Shown piece after piece: positions 9,916 through 18,887 of a stretch of DNA of 64,000 nucleotides. The notes under the pieces are model-generated. The model did no database searches and was not told the origin of the DNA. It was given only the letters and a program-made list of their open reading frames with translations. Made by a program: the position numbers and the translations under genes. Within the stretch, counting starts at the first letter, position 1; each line of letters begins with the position of its first letter. This stretch comes from Hippopus hippopus (lineage: Eukaryota; Mollusca; Bivalvia; Cardiida; Cardiidae), in contig OX328099.1 in the NCBI GenBank assembly GCA_946811185.2, positions 72,482,714-72,546,713 of the forward strand. The letters run 5' to 3'.

Positions 9916-10137
9916 CTCTTTACCAAACGACAAAATTTTGAACTGGACCAAATTGAAAGCATTTGCAGACGACAATATAAATGTAGCTCAAATAATGATT
10001 TCTTCTTTAAATGTGGTAGAAAACATTGTGGGAAAAGGAGAAAATGCTGGGTACCAGCATTTTGTCCTTTTCCCACAATGTTTTCAAAAGGTTTCTTGCA
10101 CTGGGTTGTTAAAACTCAGGATTGTGTGGTAAAGTGA
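9911..10137 (+). mobile_element. family A MITE
   Basis: Begins CTAACTCTTTACCAAACGAC. The palindrome has apex GCTGGGTACCAGC. The R end, GTGTGGTAAAGTGAAAC, lacks the final TTAA. Confidence 0.85.
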
Positions 10138-10176
10138 AACATACAAAAAAGTCACATGCATGAAAAAGCCAGTTCT

Positions 10177-10405
10177 TTAACCCTTTACTGCACAATGCCG
10201 ACTTTTAACGACCCTGGAAAAGAAGTCTTTTGAAAACATTGTGGGAAAAGGAGAAAATGCTGGTAACCAGCATTTTCTCCTTTTTCCACAATATTTTCTA
10301 CCCTATCAAAGAAAAATTGCACCATTTGAGCCATGTTGAAATTGTCGTCTGCAAATGCTTTCAAACTGGACAAGACTAAAATTTTGTCGTCTGGTAAAGA
10401 GTTAA
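10177..10405 (-). mobile_element. family A MITE, complete copy
   Basis: TTAA to TTAA, 229 bp, with an intact palindrome except for CCTTTTTCCACAATA in the second arm. Confidence 0.9.
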
Positions 10406-11184
10406 GCTTCTAGACAGTAATTTTCCCACATTCACTTTCCCTGTGTTGATCATCTGTATTAAACAGCCACTTGCTGTAAAGGGCCAGTTTTGTATGCTAC
10501 TTTATTTGGCTGTTTATTTGACTATCTTCTGATACAGTTTTGATAAACATGTGGCTCAAAAAAAAGGGATACAATTTGGAGGCTGTTGGTCTATATGTCT
10601 CAACAGTATTTGGAAAGTGTAGGTCCTGTATTAGACTGTCTACATGGTGCAATCCGATCTTTATCGGTTTTCCTTGGCACTGCCCATGTTTGAGTTACTT
10701 TCAATTCTCCTTGTTGGTTAAAACAATCAAGTGGAAGGAGAAATTACTTTTTACAATTTATGCTTTTTTGTTACAAGTATTTTTTTTACAAGTATTTTCT
10801 CCATTTTCCCCAACAATGTTTTCAGAGGTCTGAAGACAGCCTGTATTTTAATAGGTCAATACAAAGACATGACAAAAATGTATTCCATGAGGCAATAGGA
10901 TTCTGCTAGTCTACATTGACCTTACAGGGAAACTGTATCCACAAATCAATGGTAGGTCTTCATTAAACAAATGGTTTTGACATTGATTATTGTTACACAA
11001 TGTGAAAGTCTCTCATCACATTACATATTCCCCAAAGATTAACCATATTAGCATTGTTCCAAAAAATATAGGCCATCTGTCTTCTATAGCCTTTACATTT
11101 TGCACATACTGTATTTGAAAAACATTGTGGAAAGTGGCCACCCATCATAGAAACATGAAATAGTTTGTTTTCTTTACTTCCTTA
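10406..11184. other. mostly unassigned stretch
   Basis: Only a small A-like scrap (about 10790-10830, TTTCTCCATTTTCCCCAACA) is recognised. A 97-codon frame at 10540-10833 ends in that scrap, has no domain, and is not called a gene. Confidence 0.4.
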
Positions 11185-11784
11185 AAGCTTGGTCAGACCG
11201 GCTAACGGATATGTAACGGGGGGGGGGAAACGGACAAAAACATGCAGAATTTGGTTATCTGGTGACAAAATTCATCTCTTCTGCCGCTCGAGGCTCACGC
11301 GATCGGTGTGTGGAGCGAGGAAGCCACACAATGACCGCACGAGTACCGCACATGTAACGGAAAAAAACGCACGTTTAACGGATATGTACAGGATAATAAA
11401 CGGTCTATTAACGGATATCACCGTACGAGTAAGGGACTTGTACCGGATAAAACGGAAGTGCAACGCATGAGAACCGGACAAAACGTACGATGAACGGAAA
11501 TGTACCGAACACCAACGTACGAGGAACTTACCAGTCACGTGACATGCCGAAGCTATAAATTGTCAGATGCATCCAAAGTCTATCATTTGCATGTCTCTGT
11601 CCGTTTTGTCCGGTGGAAAGTTTTGAACATGCTCAAAACTTCCCACCGGACGGAACGGACATCGCCGGACAAGTAGCGGATTCACCGGATAAGAAACGGA
11701 CATAAAACGGATACGAACGGACACGAACTGATGAAATGATTTTTTATCTGTTACTCGTCCGTTAGCTCGGTGTGACCAAGGCTT
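11185..11784. mobile_element. TA-flanked non-autonomous DNA element rich in ACGGA
   Basis: Terminal inverted repeats AAGCTTGGTCAGACCGGCTA (11185) and its counterpart ending GTGTGACCAAGGCTT (11784) lie between TA dinucleotides. The interior holds more than fifteen (A/C)CGGA motifs in both halves and an inner palindrome CCGGTGGAAAGTTTTGA / TCAAAACTTCCCACCGG (11610-11651). No transposase is encoded. It could be a Tc1/mariner-type derivative by its TA flanks, but the superfamily is unproven. Confidence 0.7.
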
Positions 11785-11789
11785 TAGAC

Positions 11790-11968
11790 TTTCATCCTTC
11801 ATCAAACAATCCCAAGTTTCAACAACCCTAAAAACGGAGGACCTTTGAAAACATTGTGGGAAAAGTACAAGATGCTGGTTACCAGCATTTCCTTATTTCC
11901 CCACAATGTTCTTAAAAAGGCTTTTTCTGCAAGGTAATAAAAACTCTGTATTGTGTGATAAAGTATTA
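11790..11968. mobile_element. family A MITE, R-R isomer
   Basis: It starts as a minus R arm (CATCAAACAATCCCAAGTTT) and ends as a plus R arm (CTCTGTATTGTGTGATAAAG). The palindrome is imperfect (GTACAAGATGCTGGTTACC). No L arm is present. Confidence 0.75.
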
Positions 11969-12484
11969 CATAAACTGGCAGAACAATAAATATCAATAGC
12001 AACATACTTTCTAGTTCTAATATTCACTGTGTCTGCTTGTGACTAAAACTTTGACCACCCTGCTCCACCAGATTGCCAGATTTATGGAATACATTATGGG
12101 AAAGGAAGATACTTTTAGTTGCAAAAAAGATTTCTTTGAACTGTATGTCTCAAAAACTACTTGAGAAAAGTTAAGCTGTGTATTTTTATTTTCAAGTTGT
12201 TTCCATTTTTCATTCACTCTTTCCAGATGGGAACATGTAAACTGTGTTGGGCTCGTGGCCTACAAAATCAACTCTCAATGAAATAAACTTTCAATAAAGT
12301 TTGACATTTAAGACTGCAAGATTAATATCTTTGAATAAACAGTCCAATAAAATGAATTACTTCAAAACATCTCAAGCAGATCAAAGAATGATTCAAATTT
12401 TATCAGATAACATTGAAATCCGGAACAATTGCTGTTACTTTATTAAATTTCCACGACCTTGCTCTAAGGTTATGCAATCTGATC
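11969..12484. other. unassigned stretch
   Basis: No gene or repeat recognised. Confidence 0.4.
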
Positions 12485-12711
12485 TTAACTCTTTACCACA
12501 CAATCCCGAGTTTTACTGACCCTGGGAAAGAAGCCTTTTGAAAACATTGTGGGGAAAGGAAAAAATGCTGGCTATCAGCATTTTCTCCTTTTCCCATAAT
12601 GTTTTCTACCCTATCAAAGACAGAAATCATCATTTGAGCTACATTTAAGTTGAAGTCTGCATATGCCTTTAATTCGGCTCATTCTAAAATTTTGTTGTTT
12701 GGTACAGTTAA
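12485..12711 (-). mobile_element. family A MITE, complete copy
   Basis: TTAA at 12485 and 12708. The R arm is near consensus (TTACCACACAATCCCGAGTT) and the apex is GGCTATC. Confidence 0.9.
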
Positions 12712-12734
12712 ACAAATATTTCATTAACCAACCA

Positions 12735-12897
12735 TTCACAAACCATTTTCAAGAACATTATCAGTCTCGTTCTCCAAGATTTTCTAAATATGAAAGTAAC
12801 ACATCTCCTGATTGGCTACACCATTTGGTTTAGCCAATCAGGAGTTTTGTTACTTCAAAGTTATGCAGAATGAGACTAAGAATGTTCTACAGACCCA
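12735..12897. mobile_element. family C foldback MITE
   Basis: The apex TGATTGGCTACACCATTTGG / TTTAGCCAATCA lies at about 12809-12842. Outer arms (CAAGAACATT ... AAGAATGTTCT) match the other two copies. Confidence 0.75.
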
Positions 12898-13085
12898 GAT
12901 TACCAGAAAACAAAATTTTAGACTTATCAAAATTTGCAAATGACAAATGAAATGTAGATTAAATGATTGGATTTGTTTTTGTAAGGGTAAAAAGCATTGG
13001 AGGGAAAGGAGAAATTACTGGTTACTAGCAATTCCTCCTTTTCCAAAATATTTTAGGAGGCCTTTTTCATCAAAGTTATTATAAT
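12898..13085 (+). mobile_element. family A MITE, degenerate
   Basis: L arm GAAAACAAAATTTTAGACTT and a mutated palindrome (AGGAGAAATTACTGGTTACT). The R end is lost against family D. Confidence 0.65.
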
Positions 13086-13322
13086 AGCATGCAGGTGCCA
13101 ACCCTTGGCTGCATTTGCCTTTATATTGAAAATCCTAAGTACAAAAAGGGGCACAACTTGTGTCAAAAATATTTTGATGGTTACCTGCCCCTCTTATGGG
13201 TTTCCCGTTTGATAGTTAAGAAGTACTCCAAGTTTGAAGTAAATATCTTCAGTAATTACAGAGATATTATAAAATGCCCAAGTTTTTGCAAGACAATGCA
13301 GACAATGATACAGACGCCAGGG
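13086..13322 (+). mobile_element. family D repeat, 5' part, interrupted by the LTR element
   Basis: Same block order as 3391-3630 (GCAGGTGCCAACCCTTGGCT ... TTTTTGCAAGACAATGCAGA). It stops at CAGGG, and the D sequence resumes after the LTR element with CTAAGACAATACCTC at 20042. D was therefore the integration target. Confidence 0.85.
13318..13322. repeat. target site duplication, left (CAGGG)
   Basis: CAGGG abuts the 5' LTR and is repeated at 20037-20041. A five-base duplication is normal for Ty3/gypsy-class integrases. Confidence 0.95.
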
Positions 13323-13649
13323 TGTCAGAAATAATCTGTAAGGTACAGGCAGTACCACATGTTGTATATAGTTTAATGACTATCATTGTGAGTACCGGGA
13401 GTACTTTGATCATTTGATGCTTTAGTACTATTTTTGGAATACATTGTTTCTTTTGAATAAATCATAGATTTTAATTTCAATCAGTGTTAATGTTGTGTTG
13501 AATAATATGCATTTTTGTTTTGTTATATTCTGCAATAGGTACATTGTAATTTCACATTTAAAGTCTTGGTAGATTATCAGATCAAGAAATCATGACACTT
13601 TAAGAAACACAAAATTTTGACCCCGTTCAGTCGACTTATAATTGGTGAA

Positions 13650-13657
13650 TATAAATA
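13650..13657 (+). promoter_or_regulatory. TATA-like box in the 5' LTR
   Basis: TATAAATA, the best TATA match in the LTR; it recurs at 19215-19222 in the 3' LTR. Transcription would be expected to begin roughly 25-35 bases downstream (inferred, not seen). Confidence 0.6.
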
Positions 13658-13682
13658 GTGCCAAACTCATCTAAGTTCTACA

Positions 13683-13925
13683 TTGTTGCAACAATATACT
13701 GTGACAGCAATTTTTCTCCGTAACCCATTACAGAGAAATCACTCTTTTCACGCTGTGGATATAGGCGACACAAGGTTGAGCAGATCGACTAGCACAGAGC
13801 AAGATCGACAGAGGCTCAGCATTCGTCTTCCCATCTACAACGCTGAGGAGCAAACGACGCTTGTCTACGCTTCAAACAGCCCAGCTTCAGAGAGGTTCAG
13901 ACTCATTCCAAGCGCGCTGGGCTGA
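13683..13925 (+). other. 80-codon open frame in the LTR leader
   Basis: The first ATG after the TATA-like box opens an 80-codon frame. The 3' LTR copy (19248-19490) is also open and differs at two residues (Val7/Ala and Thr58/Met by position). I recognise no domain. It could be an upstream ORF that limits gag translation, or chance. Confidence 0.35.
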
Positions 13926-14449
13926 CTCGGGAAGTTGCTTCAACACGTCCCATACAGACCCAGCCTCAAACGGACCCGTTTGAAGCTGAGAAGTCTTGTC
14001 TCACAGTTCCAGCCTAGACAGTGAGGATTGAACAGATCAGTCTGAAACACAGACCGACAGCGGTTCCTGGCCAGCTTCAGACAGACTTGAAGTGCTTCAC
14101 AGGGACTTGTTTGAAGACGTTTGAAGCCGAATAAGACTGAGAGGGTGTTTGAAGCCAAGTCACGAACGACAGCCTGAAGCAACGTTCATACTCCGTCCGT
14201 GTTAAACCAAAGACAGAAGTTTGAGCTTGGCACTTTGTCTCTATAGACTGTATAAGACAGTCGTTTGGCGTCCGACGGATAATCTATCAAGACAGTATTT
14301 TGATGCTTTTGTGTTTTTAGTTTCAAATCAATTGAGGCCAGATAGCCTGAGGAAAATTCTATATATCACCAGAACTGTACATATTCCCTGGTAAGACATT
14401 GTCACCTGAGAAACAAACCCACTCATCGTCATCATATCGCTTGACAACT

Positions 14450-14467
14450 TGGGGGCTCGTCCGGGAT
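14450..14467 (+). promoter_or_regulatory. primer binding site, tRNA-Pro type
   Basis: TGGGGGCTCGTCCGGGAT begins four bases after the 5' LTR. This 18-mer is the well-known retroviral site complementary to the 3' end of tRNA-Pro. It would prime minus-strand DNA synthesis. Confidence 0.9.
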
Positions 14468-14525
14468 TGTTTCGAGCGGGTATTTTAGACTTGGGTTTAT
14501 TGTACTAAAACACTGTTATATAGAC

Positions 14526-15734
14526 ATGGACTTCAGCAAGTGGATAGAGGCCGGAGAACGTTTAGGTTTAGAAGGGTCTGAGCTGAGGGAGTATGTAGAG
14601 AAGAAAGAGACCGAGTACCTAGAAAGAGAAGAGAGGGCCAGGGATCGCGAGGAAAGACAGGCTGAGTTGCAGCGTGAAGAAGAAGGCAAACGTCGGTCAT
14701 ATGAGATGGAACTACGATCTCGAGAACTCGAAATTCTCAGACTTAGGTCCGAAATGAAGTCTGGAGCTGAGGGTTCAACGTCGCTGTTTGAACCCAGCAC
14801 CAAATCCCCCAGACCAAAACTTCCGAAGTTTGAGGAAGGAAAGGACGACATGGACGCTTATATCGAGCGTTTTGAGCGTTTCGCTACCAGCCAGGGCTGG
14901 CCACATGAAACTTGGGCCATCAGTTTGAGTTCACTTTTGAGCGGTAAAGGTCTTGAAGTGTACACCAGCATGCCTCCGGAGTCGGCGAATGACTACAGAA
15001 CTTTGAAGAAAGCTGTACTGAGGCGGTATCAACTGACTGAAGACGGTTTCAGACAGAAGTTTCGAGACAGCAAGCCGGAGCAGGGAGAAACTGTTTTTCA
15101 GTTTATAGCTAGACTGTCACAATACTTTGAGAGATGGGTTGATATGGCGGAGGTCGAAAAGTCATTTGAGGGTTTGACAGACTTGCTCGTTCGAGAACAG
15201 TTCACCAGGACTTGTTCCCCCGAACTTGCATTGTTTTTGAAGGAAAGAATGCCGAGATCCTTGCGAGAGTTCACAACTTTGGCTGAGCAGTACGTCGAGG
15301 CACATGGAAGTATGGTGTCTTCAAAAGGTTCTAAACCAAAACAGAACCTGTCTTCAACGAAACAAAAATTGAAGTGTTTCGTGTGTGACAAAGAAGGGCA
15401 TATTGCGAAGGATTGTAGATCTGGGAAGTCAAAACAGGACTCCAAACAGAAAGGTAAGGCTGACAGCTCTCACAAACAGGGAGAGAAGAAGGTTTCAGCC
15501 AGCTGCGTCAGTATGCCGTGCGATAGACAGCCGTTCAAAGAAAACATGGAAGATGGTAGATTGAAGCTAGCGAACGGAGATTCGGTCCCCGTTGTGTCGG
15601 GATTGTGCACCATCGAAAATATGGAGGGTGAGAGAAACTTGAAGTTGGAGCAAGGCTATGTAGGTTCCAACAGAGTCAAGGTTTTGAGGGATACAGGCTG
15701 CAAATTAGCTGCCGTGAGGCGACATTTGGTTTGA
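14526..15734 (+). CDS. gag: Gag with CCHC knuckle and start of protease
   Basis: Gag would form the particle that packages element RNA. Residues 1-85 are highly charged (Glu/Arg/Lys) and probably coiled-coil. Residues about 98-262 form a capsid-like region that begins with a PKLPKFEEGKDDM motif and continues through LREFTTLAEQYVEAHG, resembling the SCAN-related Gag capsid of Gmr1-like elements. A zinc knuckle follows (C284, C287, H292, C297). The aspartic protease then starts in the same frame, with its active-site Asp-Thr-Gly at 389-391. The frame ends at a TGA (15732-15734) a few residues later, inside the protease, so the stop is not a normal Gag terminus. The ATG at 14526 is the first in frame after the primer site. 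A regulated readthrough at this TGA is possible but less likely than a nonsense change. Confidence 0.9.
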   Translation: MDFSKWIEAGERLGLEGSELREYVEKKETEYLEREERARDREERQAELQREEEGKRRSYEMELRSRELEILRLRSEMKSGAEGSTSLFEPSTKSPRPKLPKFEEGKDDMDAYIERFERFATSQGWPHETWAISLSSLLSGKGLEVYTSMPPESANDYRTLKKAVLRRYQLTEDGFRQKFRDSKPEQGETVFQFIARLSQYFERWVDMAEVEKSFEGLTDLLVREQFTRTCSPELALFLKERMPRSLREFTTLAEQYVEAHGSMVSSKGSKPKQNLSSTKQKLKCFVCDKEGHIAKDCRSGKSKQDSKQKGKADSSHKQGEKKVSASCVSMPCDRQPFKENMEDGRLKLANGDSVPVVSGLCTIENMEGERNLKLEQGYVGSNRVKVLRDTGCKLAAVRRHLV

Positions 15735-17990
15735 GACGACCAAATCTTAGACAAAAGGTATCTGATGATTACCATAGACGGCGAAGCAAAGATAGTTCCA
15801 GCTGCTCGAATCCATGTAGATACTCCATATTATCGAGGGGAGCTTGAAGTCATGGCACCAAAATCATTGATTTGTGACTTGGTGATCGGAAATATCCCAG
15901 GTGTCTCAGACATTCCGGTCCCAAGCAGCCGTGAAAATACCCAGTCAAACACAGAAACTTTGGCTGGGGCAGTTTTGACCAGGGCTCAGGTTAAGAAGAA
16001 GGAAAAACTGTTAAGCCCATTGAAGGTTTCAAAATCTCAACAAAGTCAGGAAATCAACACCGATGAGCTGAGGTCGGCTCAGAAGGAAGACAAGTCGTTA
16101 GAACGACTTTGGAAACATGCCGACAGCAAAACAGTATTCAAAACCAGGGGTGGAAATACGTTTTCATACATGGTTCGAAAAGACATACTGTACAGAGTGT
16201 TTCAGCAGAAACGAGGCTCATCGACGTCTGAAGTAAGACAAATTGTGGTTCCAAAACTACAGAGACGCAGAGTCATGGAACTCGCTCATGAGTCCATAGT
16301 GGGCGGACATTTATCTTCAAAAAAGACAGAAGATAGGATTTCAAGCAGTTTTCACTGGCCTGGCATCTCGAGCGATGTAACAAGGTTTTGTCGTTCGTGT
16401 GATATTTGTCAGAAAACTATACCTAGGGGCAGGGTTACAAAAGTTCCGCTGGGACAGATGCCTATAATAGACATCCTGTTTCACCGTGTAGCTGTTGATC
16501 TCATCGGCCCGATAACTCCAGTTTCGGACAGAGGCAACAGATACATTCTCACAGTTGTAGACTACGCTACAAGGTACTCTGAGGCTATAGCATTGCCAAA
16601 AATTGAGGCCGAGCGAGTGGCCGAAGCACTGTTTGAAATATTTTCAAGGGTAGGGTTCCCTTCTGAAATATTGAGTGACAGAGGAACACAGTTTACCTCA
16701 GAGTTGATGCAGGAAGTTTCTAGACTGGTTTCAGTGAAACAGCTTTTCACAACCCCATACAACCCGAAATGCAATGGCTTATGTGAGCGTATGAACGGAG
16801 TTTTGAAGAGCATGCTTAAAAAGATGTGTCAAGAAAAACCCCAAGACTGGGACAGATACCTTCCAGCAGTTTTGTTTGCATACAGAGAAGTCCCGCAGGC
16901 AAGCACTGGGTTTTCACCGTTCGAGCTTCTCTACGGTCGCACAGTGCGTGGACCGATGCAAGCTTTGAAAGAGCTATGGAAGGAACAAGAAACTCCCGAA
17001 ACCAGAAGCACGTATGAGTATGTGCTTGACTTGAGGCAGAGACTTGAAGAAACATGCAGAATTGCTCGGGAGAGTTTGAGCGAAGCCCAGAGCACGTTCA
17101 AGCACCACTATGACAAGAAAGCACGAAAGCGAAATTTGCGGGTTGGAGACAAAGTTTTGGTTTTGCTGCCTACAAACCATAACAAAATGCTGTTACATTG
17201 GAAAGGCCCGTTTGAAGTGGTCGAAATAGTGAACAAGATGGACTACAGAGTTCGGGTAGGAGACAAAATTAACACCTATCATATTAATTTGTTGAAGAAG
17301 TATGAAGACCGAAGTCAAGTAGTTTCAGCCACAGCAGCGGTTATTGAGGCCGAGCACCATTCCGACGTCGGGGCTGTAGACGACGAAAATTTGCTCGAAT
17401 TAACCAACTTGAAGGGTGCTGAAACTTGGCGTGATGTTCAGATCAGTGATCAATTGTCTCCATGCCAACAGAACGAAGTTACAGAGTTGTTACAAGAGTA
17501 CAGCTCTATATTCACAGACGGACCGGGCACAACGATGTTGACCCAACACAAAGTAGAACTGACTAGTTCAAGCCCGATTCGTGTGAGACAGTATCCAATA
17601 CCTTATGCAAAGAGGGAGGAGATTGACTCTGAAGTCGAGACAATGTTGGAGGCTGGAATCATAGAGCCAGTCAATTCAGAGTATAATTCGCCCATTGTTA
17701 TGGTGAAAAAGCGCGATGGTACCAGCCGGTTTTGTATAGACTTCAGAAAGATCAACGCCGTGACAAAGTTTGACACCGAACCCATGGGTTGTGTCGACGA
17801 CATTTTGGCCAAGTTGAAAGACGATAAGTTCTTCACAAAAATTGACCTTGCAAAGGGGTATTGGCAGATTCCTGTTGAAGAAGGTTCTAGACCTGTGACT
17901 GCTTTTTCAACTGCAAAAGGTAGTTACCAATTTAGAAAAATGCCGTTTGGGATGGTAAATTCTGGGGCGACATTCAATCGTATGATGTGA
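15735..17990 (+). pseudogene. pol: pol segment 1: protease remainder, integrase, N-terminal reverse transcriptase
   Basis: Frame continues from gag past the TGA; the first Met is at 15765 (numbering from there). Residues 1-50 are the rest of the protease. The integrase zinc site is H175, H182, C212, C215. The catalytic triad is D245, D305 and E341, with the D-X35-E spacing of retroviral integrases. A C-terminal GPF motif sits at 481-483 in a GPY/F-type domain. After a linker comes reverse transcriptase, with a catalytic Asp at 694 and the FRKMPFG block near 730. The stop TGA at 17988 falls just before the YVDD box. Integrase ahead of reverse transcriptase is the striking point. The product as it stands lacks the polymerase active site. 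Confidence 0.93.
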
Positions 17991-18830
17991 AAACTATTGA
18001 AAGGTTGTTCGCAGGCAGACAATTACGTTGATGACATTTTGGGTCATACCCAGTCATGGAAGCAACACATGGCTATGCTCAGAGACCTATTTGAGCGAAT
18101 CAAAAATGCAGGTTTGACTGTCAGGCCGTCAAAATGTTTGATAGGTTTCAGAAACATAGGTTTCACGGGACACATTGTCGGCAATGGCATAGTTCAGATG
18201 GAGGAGGACAAGCTTACGAAAATCAGAGATGCTGAGCAACCCGTGACGAAAAAGCAAGTGCGGGCATTTTTAGGCTTAGCTGGATACTACCGTAGGTTCA
18301 TACCGTCCTTCGCTGAAATAGCGGCACCATTGACAGACTTAACCAAGAAAGGCTTGCCTAATAAGGTTGTTTGGTGTCCAGAGCATGAACATTCGTTTCA
18401 AACATTGAAGTCACAACTTACCCAGAGACCTAAACTAAGATTGGTAATACCAGACTTCAAAAAGACGTTCGTCTTACAGACAGATGCATCGGATAATGGG
18501 ATAGGAGCAGCACTGCTTCAACAATTCGAGGATGGTATTTTTCCGATAGCATATGCAAGCAAAAAGTTGCTTAAAAGAGAAAAGAATTATTCCGTCACAG
18601 AACGAGAATGTTTGAGTATTGTGTTTGGGATCAAGAAATTCCAAAAGTATCTGTACGGCAGGGAGTTTGTGTTGCAAACAGATCATGCTCCTTTGTCTTA
18701 CATTCAAAAGAGCAAACCTGAGAGTGGTAGGATCATGCGTTGGGCTCTGTTCCTACAAAATTATAGTTTCAGAGTCGAATCGATCAAAGGTTCAGAAAAC
18801 GTTTGTGCCGACTATTTGAGTCGACAGTAG
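17991..18830 (+). pseudogene. pol: pol segment 2: reverse transcriptase YVDD and RNase H
   Basis: In the same frame after the second TGA; the first usable codon for the open frame is a TTG at 17997. YVDD (18024-18035) is the metal-binding box of the reverse transcriptase palm. Thumb and connection follow, with LGLAGYYRRFIPSFAEIAAP-type sequence at about residues 95-115. RNase H starts near residue 157 with the catalytic Asp at 163 (TDASDNGIGAALL), followed by the Glu and Asp of the TEREC and QTDHAPL blocks, and ends NVCADYLSRQ. Nothing follows RNase H: the integrase is upstream. No start or splice site suggests independent translation. Confidence 0.93.
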
Positions 18831-18872
18831 TTACAGATTATTTTTCAGTGTAAATATAGGATATATTTTCTT

Positions 18873-18887
18873 GAGAAGGGGGCAGTT
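18873..18887 (+). promoter_or_regulatory. polypurine tract
   Basis: GAGAAGGGGGCAG lies just upstream of the 3' LTR and would prime plus-strand DNA. A few non-purine bases (CAGTT) separate the G run from the LTR edge. Confidence 0.75.

Larger units (their letters stand above)
13323..14446 (+). repeat. 5' LTR (1124 bp)
   Basis: Runs from TGTCAGAAATAATCTG to GCTTGACA, with TG...CA ends. It lacks 10 and 15 bases present in the 3' LTR; both gaps fall between short GTT repeats. A TATA-like box is at 13650. The presumed leader part is full of GCTTCA / TGAAGC motifs that could fold. Confidence 0.95.

Noticed and set aside
13456..13461. AATAAA in the LTR as the poly(A) signal of the element.
   Set aside because: It is upstream of the TATA-like box, so it would fall outside the expected transcript start-to-end segment. 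I saw no clear signal downstream.
14516..14851. Long minus-strand frames over gag and pol, including 15098-15445 and 16562-16813.
   Set aside because: They are antisense shadows of the strongly supported plus-strand coding sequence.
18831..18887. Possible env gene after pol.
   Set aside because: Only about 40 bases separate the RNase H stop from the purine tract. No room for env.
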